A stretch of DNA of 64,000 bases, from the NCBI RefSeq assembly GCF_900111885.1, contig NZ_FOKG01000001.1, positions 62,001 to 126,000 on the forward strand, read 5' to 3'. Of this stretch, positions 16,444 to 25,438 are shown in pieces. Under the pieces are notes generated by a model. It made no database searches and had not been told where the DNA came from. It saw only the letters and a list, made by a program, of their open reading frames with translations. Each line of letters starts with the position of its first letter. The first letter of the stretch is position 1. Source of the DNA: Amycolatopsis marina (GTDB taxonomy: Bacteria > Actinomycetota > Actinomycetes > Mycobacteriales > Pseudonocardiaceae). The position numbers and the translations under genes were made by a program.

Positions 16444-17934
16444 TCAGGCCGGAACGGGTGTGGCGACAACTCCCTCACAACCGCGCGCGACGACAGCGGC
16501 GGCCCGGCGTGCGGCGGCCGGAAGGCTTCCGTCCTCCGCGTGCGCCCGCCAGCGTTGCAACGCGTCGAACGCGGCAGGACGAGGATCTTCTCCCGGTTCG
16601 ACACCAAAACGTTCCGCCACACCCGCCCCGACGTCACCGAGGAGCCGAAGAGCCTCCGTGCGCAGCTCGGCCGGGAGCACGATTCGGCCGCCGCGCAGTG
16701 CGGCCAGCAGGCGTAACTCGCGAAACTCGTGTGCGCCCGCCATGACGCGTTCGAGTTCGCCGGCGAGGGCGGCGGCCGCGGGACGTGGCTCCATCCGCAG
16801 CACGACCTCCAGTGCGATGAGCGCGGAGCGTGCCTTCAGCACCGGCCTTCGCTCCACAAAGGAATTCTCGATCGCGTCCCGCAGGTCGCCGAGTCCGCTG
16901 CGTTGGACGAGTTCGGCAGCCAGGGCGGGCAGGGTCATCGAGCCACGACGCAGCAGAGTGAGCACGAGACGAACGCCGAACAGACCGAACCTACCCAGCA
17001 GTGCCACCCTGACATCCGCGGGAACCGAACCTGGCACAGCGTCCCCCGCGAACCGGTCCACCGAGAGCAGATATGGCTCGATGTCCTTCCTGGGCAGACG
17101 TGCGAGTTCGCTGAACGCGTCGAACTCCGGCTCACGCAGCGTTCTGCCCGCGCAGGCGAGCATCCCCGACATCGGCACCACGTCCTGACACAGCCCGCCG
17201 ATCTCCGCCTCGCGGCGGTGTCTACGGGCCACCTGCCGTGCCGAGATCAGTGCGTCCACCCGGCCACCGCCGAGTTCGTCCGCGCGCGTGACGACGGCCA
17301 GCATGTTCACCGGGGCCGCCCTGGCAATGGGATGTTCCTGGACCGCCCGCAGAAACCCCAGGTCGCCATATTGTGGCCGGGGCAGCAGATACAGCACGGC
17401 ATCGGCGTCGGAGTAGATTCGCTCCACGGCATGCGCGAGCCCAGAAGCCTCTTCGTCTCCGCCCTGCTGGGCAGCTCCCTCCAGCGTGGGCGACTCCAGT
17501 GCCGGGGTGTCGATCAGGGTCAGCTCGCGCAGCGCCCGGTTCGGCCAGGACACCTCGACACGGTCCAACGGCATCCCGTCGAGCATCGAGGTGTCGACCC
17601 GCAGTTGCTTGTCCTGCCGGGACACCGGCAGCTCCACGGGGCGCCCGCCCTGAGGAAAGGCGACGGCGGACGACTCGGTGCTCCCGGTCGTCGCCCGGTA
17701 CCACAAGAGCGGAGCACCTCCGGTCTGCGCAGGCGTCACCTGCTCGCCGCACAATGCGTTGACCACAGTCGACTTACCGGATTCACGGGGCCCGACGACG
17801 GCGAGGCGGACCGGTTCGTCAAACCTGGCAACATGCGCACGCAGCCAGCCGAGGGCACGCGGACTGTCCTGGTAGGCATGCATTGCCCTGTCGAGCAACG
17901 CCCTCGTCCGCTCCTCCAGCCGATCGTGCGCCAT
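16444..17934 (-). CDS. iniC: Dynamin-like GTPase, IniC-like
   Basis: 496 residues from ATG 17934 (GTG 17937 is also possible). The G domain is N-terminal: P-loop GPRESGKST near residue 38, G3 LIDTPALE near 140, and G4-like VVTRADEL near 213. The helical remainder has no obvious membrane loop. The length is almost that of mycobacterial IniC (493 aa). It follows the larger dynamin-like gene with a one-base overlap (TGATG), as in iniA-iniC and in dynamin pairs of other actinobacteria. Such pairs assemble on the inner face of the membrane and are linked to membrane remodelling and cell-wall stress. Its partner is the preceding gene product. Confidence 0.82.
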   Translation of the reverse strand: MAHDRLEERTRALLDRAMHAYQDSPRALGWLRAHVARFDEPVRLAVVGPRESGKSTVVNALCGEQVTPAQTGGAPLLWYRATTGSTESSAVAFPQGGRPVELPVSRQDKQLRVDTSMLDGMPLDRVEVSWPNRALRELTLIDTPALESPTLEGAAQQGGDEEASGLAHAVERIYSDADAVLYLLPRPQYGDLGFLRAVQEHPIARAAPVNMLAVVTRADELGGGRVDALISARQVARRHRREAEIGGLCQDVVPMSGMLACAGRTLREPEFDAFSELARLPRKDIEPYLLSVDRFAGDAVPGSVPADVRVALLGRFGLFGVRLVLTLLRRGSMTLPALAAELVQRSGLGDLRDAIENSFVERRPVLKARSALIALEVVLRMEPRPAAAALAGELERVMAGAHEFRELRLLAALRGGRIVLPAELRTEALRLLGDVGAGVAERFGVEPGEDPRPAAFDALQRWRAHAEDGSLPAAARRAAAVVARGCEGVVATPVPA

Positions 17935-19730
17935 CACGCCGTCAGCTCGCGTGGCGCCGTCGTCGCTCGACCGCCTCCCGGATCGAGCGCGCGAACCCTG
18001 GTCCGCAGCGCTGCGAGTTCGTCCATACCACGCTTGAGCTCATGGGCACGTGCTGTGCGCCGCGCGGTTTCGGCGTCGATGACCTCCTTGATCTCCTTCG
18101 CGGACTCGGTGATCTCCGCGCGCAGTTCCTGGGCATAACCGGCGAACCGATCCCGCAGCGCGCGATGAATCAGCCGTGAGGTGTCCTTGCTGTGCTTGCC
18201 GTAGCGGAGAAAGAAGTCGTCGACATAGCGATGGGCGGCGGAGCGTGCGGCGGCCTGCCTGCGCTTCAGCCGGTTCCCGCGCTCCTCGAAGACACTCTTG
18301 GCACCGAAGGCCGCTCCCGCGCCGATCGAGATCGGGTTGATCAGCGGCATGCCCGCGAGAGTGGTGGCGAGACCGAACATCAGCAACCCGCTGTACGAGC
18401 CGCGCATACCGACGAAGAGCTTCTGACCGATCCCGAAACGCTCCACATTGGGCATTCGCAGGGTGCCGATGTGGTCATCCCTTCCGGCGCGGGAGATCGA
18501 GTCGGGCAGTACCCCGTTGCCGCCCGGCGCGACCTCGCGGGCCAGTTTTCGCGCGATCCAGTCGAATCGGTCGAGCAACCAGCCGGAGTTCGCCTCGGCC
18601 ACGGACGTGAGGTTCTCCCGAAGCCAGTCCTCGAATTCGGGCCAGGTCTTCGCCGGGTCCGCCTCCTCGAAGTACTCGTCCGCCTCGCGCAGGATCCGCC
18701 GGGTCCGGTCCCGTAGATCGAACTCCACGTCGGACATGAGATCCGCGACCTCGTCCCCGAGCAGCGTCTGCCACCGGGCGGACTCCCGCTGCAGTTCCTC
18801 GAGTCTGCGTCCCGCGGCACGCCAGCGCTTCGTCAGCTCCTCGGTCCCGTCCTTCGCCGCCGCCCCGTACTCGGCCCGCACGGAGGAGATCAGCTGGTCC
18901 ACCGCGACACCGGTCGCAGCGGACACCGAACGTCCGGCAAGGACGTCCGCCTTGCCGAGCAGATCGCGGTGCAGGAACCGGACGAGCTCGCCGAATCCGG
19001 ACTCCTCGTTGAGGCTGCTGTCACCCGTGCGCGCGGCCGCGAGCCGCAGCGTCGCGGAAACCGGGATCAGCGTCGCGGGCAACCCTCCTCTGACGAGTTT
19101 GGCTCGGTTGCGCTCGGCCACCCGACGCCATCCCGGGACCAGGTCGATCTTGGTGAGGACCACCACGACGGTTGGGCACAGTCGCACGGCGCTGGCCAGT
19201 AGGTTCAGTTCGCCCGCGGAGAGTTCCCGCGTGGCATCGGAGACCATCAGCGCCGCGTCGGCCTGTGGCAACTCCCGCACCGCGGCCGCCGGGGTGTCGA
19301 TCAGCGCGAGCCCGGTGGCCAGCAGCGCGCGGGGCAGGCCGATCTCGGTGCGGACTACAGTGCCCGCCGAGCGGTTGGCCTGCGCCGTGGCCGACTCGAC
19401 GGGGACCGCGGTGCGACCACTCCTCGGCGCCTCGATCGTGGCCAGCTTTCGTTCGTCGGTGACCAGCGCGGCCGCGGGAGACTCGGCGTGCCGGACGAAC
19501 GCGGGGACAGTGGTGGTGCCGTCACCACCCACAGCGCAGACGGGTGCGTTGACGAGCGCGTTGATCAGTTCGCTCTTGCCCTGACCGGACTCGCCGAACA
19601 CGAGCACTCGCAGGGTGGAATCGAGCAACTGCGAGCGACGGCCGTGAAGCCATTGGACGAGGTCCGGACGATCGTGCGCGGCGCACGCCCGGATGGTCTC
19701 GTCCAGGACGTCGATCCATGGAGCTGCCAT
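17934..19730 (-). CDS. iniA: Membrane-associated dynamin-like GTPase, IniA-like
   Basis: 598 residues from ATG 19730. GTPase motifs: P-loop GESGQGKS near residue 52, G3 LIDTPAA, and G4 VLTKIDLV. Long helical segments follow, then a hydrophobic hairpin at about 440-475 (SGLLMFGLATTLAGMPLINP, then a Gly/Ala-rich second half), which corresponds to the membrane-inserting paddle of bacterial dynamins, and a basic coiled-coil tail. M. tuberculosis IniA has 640 residues and the same plan. The gene lies 96 bp after the IniB-like gene and is coupled to the IniC-like gene. The expected role is GTP-driven membrane fission or repair under envelope stress. Confidence 0.84.
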   Translation of the reverse strand: MAAPWIDVLDETIRACAAHDRPDLVQWLHGRRSQLLDSTLRVLVFGESGQGKSELINALVNAPVCAVGGDGTTTVPAFVRHAESPAAALVTDERKLATIEAPRSGRTAVPVESATAQANRSAGTVVRTEIGLPRALLATGLALIDTPAAAVRELPQADAALMVSDATRELSAGELNLLASAVRLCPTVVVVLTKIDLVPGWRRVAERNRAKLVRGGLPATLIPVSATLRLAAARTGDSSLNEESGFGELVRFLHRDLLGKADVLAGRSVSAATGVAVDQLISSVRAEYGAAAKDGTEELTKRWRAAGRRLEELQRESARWQTLLGDEVADLMSDVEFDLRDRTRRILREADEYFEEADPAKTWPEFEDWLRENLTSVAEANSGWLLDRFDWIARKLAREVAPGGNGVLPDSISRAGRDDHIGTLRMPNVERFGIGQKLFVGMRGSYSGLLMFGLATTLAGMPLINPISIGAGAAFGAKSVFEERGNRLKRRQAAARSAAHRYVDDFFLRYGKHSKDTSRLIHRALRDRFAGYAQELRAEITESAKEIKEVIDAETARRTARAHELKRGMDELAALRTRVRALDPGGGRATTAPRELTA

Positions 19731-19770
19731 CACCCCGGAGAGTGTGCCGGTTCGTGATTCAAACGTGAAG

Positions 19771-19806
19771 GCGGCCGGGCCCGACTCACAGGACGGACCC
19801 GGCCGC
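19771..19806 (-). terminator. Hairpin between iniB-like and iniA-like genes (attenuator candidate)
   Basis: On the minus strand a 13-bp GC-rich stem (GCGGCCGGGTCCG with CGGGCCCGGCCGC, one mismatch) encloses a 10-base loop 21 bp after the iniB-like stop. No T tract follows. It may end part of the transcripts and so lower expression of the two GTPases relative to the IniB-like protein. Confidence 0.5.
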
Positions 19807-19826
19807 AATCACCGTTATGTCGCTTA

Positions 19827-21281
19827 TCAGCCGAAGTTCAGGTCACCAGAGGCGTCACCCGACGCGCTGCCGCCCAGTGCACCACCGGTGGCATCCGGCA
19901 GCTCGCCGAGCGGGCTGTCGGAGACGACGTCGCCGAGCGGGCTCTGCGAAACGCCCTGCTCGAAGTCGCTGCGCATCTCGCCCGCCTCCGGCAGCGGGTT
20001 CGCGACCGGCAGCTCCGGCAGGTCGACGGGCAGGTCGGCAGGCAGCTCCGCTTCCGGCAGCTCCGGGGTCGCGGGCACGTCGACCGGGAGGTCGGCGGGC
20101 AGGTCGGCCTCGGGCAGCTCGGCGGGCAGCTCCGGGGTCGCGGGAACCCCGGCCGGGAGGTCGGCGGGCAGATTTGCCTCGGGCAGGTCCGCGGGCAGCT
20201 CGGCAGGCAGCTCCGGGACGGCCGGAACGCCGTACGCGGGCAGCGCGCCCTGGAAGGCGTCACCACCGGAGGAAACGTAGGTGGCGAGGGTGCCGCCTGC
20301 CGCCTCCTCGACCTTGCCAAGGGCGTCGGCGTCGAGGACGTCGGAACGCTCGGTCATCTCGGCGGCCTCGGCGAGCCCGGCCGTGGCAGGCTGCCCCGCG
20401 GTTTCCAGGCCGTAGCTGCCCAGCGCCGAGTCGGTGGTGCCGCCGAGCGCGAACTCCTCCTTGCTCCCTGCGCCACTGCCCTCGAAGGACAGGTGCTCAC
20501 CCTCGAACGCCGCACCGCCGGCGACGCCGTCGACGCTGGCCGCGGAGAACGCGGCGAACTCGCCGAGCGAAGAGTCCGAGGCGAACTCGCTGGTCACGCC
20601 GTCGAGGCCACCGGAAAGGCTGCCCTCGCCGGAGAACTGGTCGTTCTCGAAGATGCCGCTGCCGGAAACGCCCTCGGAGCTGCCCGAGCCGGCGAAGTCG
20701 AAGGCGCCGAGCCCGGTGCCCTCGCCGTGGTCGAAGGAGACGCCGTCCGGGCCGACGGAGATCTGCGCCTCGCGGCTGAACTCGTCGGTGCCGAGCGAGC
20801 CACCCGCGGTGACGCCATCGGTGAGGTTGCCCTCGCCGACCACGGTGCCGTTACCCAGGTCGGAGTCGAAGCCACCGGCGCCGGCAACGCCCTCGGTGCT
20901 CGCGGTGAACGCGCTGGCGCCGCTCAGCTGGTCGCTCGCGTAGCCGAAGGTCCCGGAAACGCCGTCGGCGCTGCCCGTACCCGCGTACGTGAAGTCACCG
21001 AGCGCGGGGACACCCTGCACGGCACCCGCGTCGGCGACCGCCTGCAGCTGCTGGATGGCGCTGTCCGCGGACAGGTCGGCCGGCAGGTCCGCACGGGCCG
21101 CGCCGATGTCGGAGAAGTCGGCCACCAGCGGGATGACCTCCTGCACGTCCTGTGCAGTGACATCGCCCAGACCGGCGCCGGCGAGCGCGGCAGCCGGGTC
21201 GGTGGCGAAGTCCGACCGGGCGGACTCGTCAGTCAGCAGGTTGAGCACGAAGTCGTGCAGGGTCTGGTCATTGAGTGACAA
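19827..21281 (-). CDS. iniB: IniB-like acidic repetitive protein
   Basis: 484 residues starting at TTG 21281, preceded by AAGGAG at six bases. Residues 1-60 (LHDFVLNLLTDESARSDFAT, DPAAALAGAGL) match the IniB N-terminal domain in pattern. The middle is built of degenerate Gly/Ser/Asp-rich units of about 25 residues (GSADGVSGTFGYASDQLSG, GSSEGVSGSGIFENDQFSG). The last 130 residues carry Pro-rich ELPADLP repeats. No signal peptide is visible. M. tuberculosis IniB is 479 residues with a similar N-terminus and a Gly/Ala-rich body. It is the first gene of the ini-like operon and diverges from the Hsp70-like gene. Its role is unknown; a surface or scaffold role is inferred from composition. Confidence 0.8.
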   Translation of the reverse strand: MSLNDQTLHDFVLNLLTDESARSDFATDPAAALAGAGLGDVTAQDVQEVIPLVADFSDIGAARADLPADLSADSAIQQLQAVADAGAVQGVPALGDFTYAGTGSADGVSGTFGYASDQLSGASAFTASTEGVAGAGGFDSDLGNGTVVGEGNLTDGVTAGGSLGTDEFSREAQISVGPDGVSFDHGEGTGLGAFDFAGSGSSEGVSGSGIFENDQFSGEGSLSGGLDGVTSEFASDSSLGEFAAFSAASVDGVAGGAAFEGEHLSFEGSGAGSKEEFALGGTTDSALGSYGLETAGQPATAGLAEAAEMTERSDVLDADALGKVEEAAGGTLATYVSSGGDAFQGALPAYGVPAVPELPAELPADLPEANLPADLPAGVPATPELPAELPEADLPADLPVDVPATPELPEAELPADLPVDLPELPVANPLPEAGEMRSDFEQGVSQSPLGDVVSDSPLGELPDATGGALGGSASGDASGDLNFG

Positions 21282-21408
21282 CGAAGTCTCCTTGGTGCGA
21301 AAAGTTTCAGTAGACGTGCGGCATGGAATGTGCCTGCGACCGGGCCGACACTAGAAGTCCACGAACGAGGGCGCATCGGGGATCACCCCCCGCCGCCACC
21401 CTTGGCCC

Positions 21409-21496
21409 CGTTAGGGGATCGCGCGCCGTTCGTTAGGGGATTAGGGGGCGGACACCAAAGTCACCTGGGACTGTCAGTCGGGGGTGCCACTTTGGT
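21409..21496. promoter_or_regulatory. Candidate IniR-type binding region between iniB-like and hsp70-like genes
   Basis: Within the 272-bp divergent region, CGTTAGGGGAT occurs twice (21409 and 21431) spaced 22 bp, two helical turns, and a third partial TTAGGGGG follows at 21441. Next to it ACCAAAGT (21454-21461) and ACTTTGGT (21489-21496) form an inverted repeat. GGGGAT direct repeats recall the boxes bound by MalT-type LuxR/STAND activators, and such a regulator is encoded two genes away. Confidence 0.5.
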
Positions 21497-21553
21497 ACGA
21501 AAGGGGGTACCCGACCGGGTCACCCGCTGGCGAAATGTGAAGGAAATTCCAAC

Positions 21554-22810
21554 ATGCGCTACGTACTGGGCATCGACGTCGGCGGGAGCCGCACGACGGC
21601 CGCGGTGTCCCGGTACAACGGCGACGCCTGGGATGAGGCGCAGCCGCTGACGCTGGACGGCGACCGGTTCGTCGAGTCGGTGTTGTACCTCTCACCGGAC
21701 GGTGTGCTGGCGGGTCGGGAGGCCCGCCAGGCCGGTTCGCTGGACCCGTCCCGGCTCGCCAGTGGCTTCCTTCGCCGGATCGGCGACGACGTGCCCTACG
21801 TGCTCGGCGACGTCTATTACGGCGCCGAAACCCTGACGGCCGCACTGGCGGGCTGGGTGGCCGACCGGGCCGCCGAACAGGAGGGCGGGGAGCCGACCCG
21901 GATCGCCGTGACCCATCCACCGGACTGGGGCGGTTACCGCAGGTCCCTGCTGCACGACGCGCTCGACGCCGCCGGGCTGCCGGGCGCGCTGCTGCTGCCT
22001 TCTCCCGTCGCCGTGGCCGAGGACTACCGCGCCCGCGCCGAACTGGAGGCGGGCGCCGTGCTCGCGGTGTGCCGGGTGGGTGGCGAGCAGGTCGAGAGCA
22101 CGGCCCTGCGGCGCACGTCCGGCGGGTTCGAGCTGCTGGGTCAGTCCTCGGCAACCGATCCCCTCGGCGGAACCCGGCTCGACGACCTGGTGAGCGACCA
22201 CGTTCTCGGCCGGCTCGGCGCGCCGGAACCGGGCCCTGGCGAACTCGTCGAACTCCGCCTCGCCTGTATCGCGGCCAAGGAGCGGCTGTCCGCCGTCGCC
22301 GAGGTGACGGTGCCCGTCCCCTTCGCACCGGTAGGTGGCATCCTGCTGCACCGAGCGGAGTTCGAACGCCTGGTCCGGCCGACGGTGGAGATGATCGTGG
22401 CGCAACTGAACGGAATCGTCGCGGCCGTGCCCGGCGACCGGCTCGCGGCGGTCGTGCCCGCGGGGGGCGGTGCGCGGGTGCCACTGGTCACCCAGCTCCT
22501 GCAGGACGCGCTGGACTGTGCTGTTGACGTCGAGGCCGACCCCGGGCACGCGCTGTGCCGCGGAGCCGCGGTGGCCGCGCGGCCACCTGCACGTGCCCGG
22601 GTGCTCGACGAACAGCCCCGGCCGTCGACATCACTGGTGACGCAGAGCCGCGAACTCCCCATCCCCTCGCTCGACGACGATGCCGAGCTGGGCGAGCCGC
22701 CGCCACGGCCGCCCGTGGAGATCACCCCGCTGCACCCGCCCCGGCAGCGGTTCGGCAGGGGCCGCAGGGCCGCGGCGACCAGCACCGAAACCACGAGGCA
22801 GAAGACGTGA
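21554..22810 (+). CDS. Hsp70/actin-fold ATPase-like protein without substrate-binding domain
   Basis: 418 residues with GAAGGA before ATG 21554. The phosphate-1 loop GIDVGGSRTTAAV at residue 6 and the adenosine motif VVPAGGGARVPLVTQLL near 310 place it in the Hsp70/actin ATPase superfamily; the phosphate-2 loop is less canonical (VCRVGG). The DnaK peptide-binding domain is missing and is replaced by a 90-residue Pro/Arg-rich tail. It overlaps the LuxR gene by GTGA and is therefore translated with it. A sensory or co-regulatory role with the IniR-like protein is inferred; chaperone activity is unlikely. Confidence 0.8.
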   Translation: MRYVLGIDVGGSRTTAAVSRYNGDAWDEAQPLTLDGDRFVESVLYLSPDGVLAGREARQAGSLDPSRLASGFLRRIGDDVPYVLGDVYYGAETLTAALAGWVADRAAEQEGGEPTRIAVTHPPDWGGYRRSLLHDALDAAGLPGALLLPSPVAVAEDYRARAELEAGAVLAVCRVGGEQVESTALRRTSGGFELLGQSSATDPLGGTRLDDLVSDHVLGRLGAPEPGPGELVELRLACIAAKERLSAVAEVTVPVPFAPVGGILLHRAEFERLVRPTVEMIVAQLNGIVAAVPGDRLAAVVPAGGGARVPLVTQLLQDALDCAVDVEADPGHALCRGAAVAARPPARARVLDEQPRPSTSLVTQSRELPIPSLDDDAELGEPPPRPPVEITPLHPPRQRFGRGRRAAATSTETTRQKT

Positions 22811-25287
22811 CAGGGACAACGGGGACGAAACAGCCCATGGCACCGCCCGTCGAGATCGTGCTGGACGAGCCGACCCGGCAGCTGTGCGACGCCGTGACCC
22901 TGGGTAGGCAGGATCCGGTCCGCCTGGCCATCCTCGCTCCTGGTGGCTACGGCAAGAGCGCGGTACTCGACCATCTCGAGCAGGGCTGTCTGCGTGCGGG
23001 CACCCCGGTGGCCCGGTTCCGCCCGCCGCACGCCGAACCGGCGCTGGTGCTGGTCGACGACGCGCACGAACTCACGGGCCCCGAGTCCGCGGAGCTGTTG
23101 CGGATCGCCGCCGACGACCGATTCGGCCTGGTGATCGCCGCCCGCCCCGCCCCGAGGCCTGCCGGGCTGAACGAGGTACTCGGCAGGTTGCGCGGGCAGC
23201 TGGTGTTGCGGCCGCTCGACCAGAGCAGGATCGGCAAATTGGCGGGCGGGGTGCCGCCCCGGCTGACCGAGTTCGTCCGCACGCAGACCGGCGGTGTGCC
23301 GGGCTTCGCGCGGGACCTGCTGAGGACACTGGACAGGACCGGAGAGCCCACCGTTCCTCCCGCGGCGCTCACCTCGTTCCAGCACGAACTCGACCGGGCG
23401 GACGAGGATGTGCTGCAGGTGCTGCTCGCGGCGGAGATCGGCGCCGGAGGCAACGCGGGACTGCTCGCCGGGCTGTTGGAGTCGTCCGCACAGCGGGTCG
23501 GCGAGGTGGTCGAGGTCGCCCGCGCCACGGGCATGCTCGGCCAGGACGGGGCACTGCTGCCGATCGCCGGCGCGGCACTGCGCGCGCTCGTGCCCGCCGA
23601 CCGGCGCAGGACGGTGTTCGGCAGGCTCGCCCGGCTCCAGCTCGACCGGGGTGGACAGGTGCTGCCGTTCGTCCGTCCGCTCCTCGGTTCCGTGCACGGT
23701 CGTGCGCAGCACGGGAACAGCGACACCACGACGGCAACCGTGTTCGCGGCTGCCGCACAGGAGGCGACCGCGAACGACCCTGCGCTGGCCGCCCGGCTGT
23801 ACGACGCCGCCGTCGCCGCGGGCCTGCCGCCGACCGAGATCGGCGCGAAGCGAGCGGAGGCAGCGGCGCGAGCGGGCGACCTCGACTCCGCCCTGCGCCT
23901 CGCGGACGAGGTGATCGCCGCCGCCGACGCGCCCGCGCGCGCAGAGGGAGCGATGGTCGCGGGGGCCGCGCTGGCGCACCGTGGGCAACTGGCCCGCAGC
24001 GCGCAGTTGTTCCGCTGGTCTGGCACGAACCTGTCGAGCGTGTTCGCCACGATCGGGCTGCTGGGCACGGGGCGGCTCGACGACGCGCGGCAGCAGTTCG
24101 AACACCCGCCGGCGAACGAGCCGCCCACACTGCTCGCCGGCGCGATGTCCGCCGCGGCACAGGGACTGCTGGAGTCCGTCTCCGGCTCGCCGACGATGGC
24201 GCTGTCCACCCTGGCCAGTTCGGCGGAGATGCTGGAACCGGTCGGCAGGTCGGTGCTGATGCCGGACAGTCCGGCCGCTCTCGGCGCCCTTGTGGCGCTG
24301 CACAACGGCGAACTGGCCATCGCGGAGACACTGCTGGAGCGGGCGATCGCGGCGGAGTCGGGCGGTCGCGTGCTCACGGCGCGACACCGTCTGCTGCTGG
24401 CCTGGGTCGCGATGGTGCGCGGGGACGCCGAAACAGCGTCGAGCAGGCTGGCTGCGGCCGGATCGGAATTGACTCCGAGGGACTGGCTGTTCGCGGTCGC
24501 ACTTCGGGTCGGCCTCGCCCGCAGGGCAAGCGACGTCGCCGGGCTGCGGCGGATCTGGGGCCAGGCAAGGGAAGCGGTCATCCGCCACCCGGTCGACCTC
24601 TTCACCTTCCTGCCGTTCGGTGAGTTCGCGATCGCGGCCGCCCGACTCGGCGAACGTGACCGGCTGGCCCCGCATCTGCGGCAGGCGAGGGAACTGGCCC
24701 TTTCGCTCGGTGACCCACCACTGTGGACAACCGCGCTGCACTGGAGTGGGCTGCACGCCGCGATCACCGCCGAACGTCCGGAGGAGGCACGGGAGGAGGC
24801 CGCCGCGCTCGCGGCAGGCTCGGGCCCGTACCCGGAGGCTCTGGCAGCGGCCGCGACATGCTGGCTGCGGGTGGTCGGCGGCGAGATCGACCGGGACGAG
24901 GTCGAAGCCGCTGCCAGGGGTTTGCACGATGCCGGACTGTGGTGGGACGGGGCCCGGCTGGCCGGGCAGGCCGCGATCCGCACACCCGATCGCAAGGCGA
25001 TGGTGGTGCTGCTGGAGACGGCCCGGATGCTGCAGGGCGGGCACGTCCAGGCGCCGCGCGCGGAGGAGGCGGCCGCGGACCCCGCGGGCGCGCCCCGGTT
25101 GAGTGAGCGCGAACTGCAGGTCGCGGAACTCGTCGTCGCGGGGATGACCTACAAACAGGTCGGCGACCGGCTCTTCATCTCGGCGAAAACGGTGGAGCAC
25201 CACATGGCACGCATGCGTCAGCGCCTCGGCGCCGCCAACCGCAGCGAACTCCTCACCCGCCTCCGCACCCTGGTCCTCCCCGACTGA
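22807..25287 (+). CDS. STAND-type LuxR regulator, IniR-like
   Basis: 826 residues from GTG 22807, overlapping the TGA of the Hsp70-like gene. Walker A APGGYGKS lies near residue 45 and Walker B ALVLVDDAHEL near 80, so the N-terminus is a nucleotide switch. About 500 residues of helical, TPR-like repeats follow, and the last 62 residues are a LuxR HTH (LSERELQVAELVVAGMTYKQ to the C-terminus). Length and build match Rv0339c (832 aa), the regulator beside iniBAC in M. tuberculosis, and this gene is likewise divergent from an iniBAC-like operon. It most likely activates that operon on envelope stress; the GTTAGGGGAT repeats at 21409-21441 are candidate sites. Confidence 0.83.
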   Translation: MTGTTGTKQPMAPPVEIVLDEPTRQLCDAVTLGRQDPVRLAILAPGGYGKSAVLDHLEQGCLRAGTPVARFRPPHAEPALVLVDDAHELTGPESAELLRIAADDRFGLVIAARPAPRPAGLNEVLGRLRGQLVLRPLDQSRIGKLAGGVPPRLTEFVRTQTGGVPGFARDLLRTLDRTGEPTVPPAALTSFQHELDRADEDVLQVLLAAEIGAGGNAGLLAGLLESSAQRVGEVVEVARATGMLGQDGALLPIAGAALRALVPADRRRTVFGRLARLQLDRGGQVLPFVRPLLGSVHGRAQHGNSDTTTATVFAAAAQEATANDPALAARLYDAAVAAGLPPTEIGAKRAEAAARAGDLDSALRLADEVIAAADAPARAEGAMVAGAALAHRGQLARSAQLFRWSGTNLSSVFATIGLLGTGRLDDARQQFEHPPANEPPTLLAGAMSAAAQGLLESVSGSPTMALSTLASSAEMLEPVGRSVLMPDSPAALGALVALHNGELAIAETLLERAIAAESGGRVLTARHRLLLAWVAMVRGDAETASSRLAAAGSELTPRDWLFAVALRVGLARRASDVAGLRRIWGQAREAVIRHPVDLFTFLPFGEFAIAAARLGERDRLAPHLRQARELALSLGDPPLWTTALHWSGLHAAITAERPEEAREEAAALAAGSGPYPEALAAAATCWLRVVGGEIDRDEVEAAARGLHDAGLWWDGARLAGQAAIRTPDRKAMVVLLETARMLQGGHVQAPRAEEAAADPAGAPRLSERELQVAELVVAGMTYKQVGDRLFISAKTVEHHMARMRQRLGAANRSELLTRLRTLVLPD

Positions 25288-25290
25288 CCC

Positions 25291-25331
25291 CGACTTGGCA
25301 GATCCCGGGCCCGAGTTGGCAGATCCGCGGG
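25291..25331. repeat. Two tandem copies of a 20-bp element
   Basis: CGACTTGGCAGATCCCGGGC (25291-25310) is followed by CGAGTTGGCAGATCCGCGGG (25312-25331), a 21-bp period with 15 or more shared bases. It lies between the LuxR stop and the terminator. Origin unknown. Confidence 0.6.
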
Positions 25332-25395
25332 CGAGCCGCCGCACCCCGCGATCGACCAAACAGGCTCGCGTCGTCCACCTGACCCAGCAAACAGC

Positions 25396-25431
25396 ACAAG
25401 GCGGGTATCGGAAACCCGATACCCGCCTTGT
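25396..25431. terminator. Bidirectional terminator between luxR and tRNA-Ser
   Basis: A perfect 16-bp stem (ACAAGGCGGGTATCGG with its complement) with loop AAAC. It lies 109 bp past the LuxR gene and eight bases past the 3' end of the convergent tRNA-Ser, so it can serve both. Confidence 0.85.
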
Positions 25432-25438
25432 GTGAGAG

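Noticed and set aside
16051..16716. Plus-strand frames in the gap after TauD
   Set aside because: No ribosome site and low-complexity Arg/Ala composition; they overlap both neighbouring minus-strand genes.
22555..22806. N-terminal extension of the LuxR protein
   Set aside because: It reads the 3' part of the Hsp70-like gene in another frame; GTG 22807 with GTGA coupling gives a length near that of Rv0339c.
22141..25359. Very long minus-strand open frame (1072 codons) opposite the Hsp70-like and LuxR genes
   Set aside because: Antisense shadow of two well-supported genes; composition is Arg/Gly/His-rich without any domain, as expected from high GC third positions.
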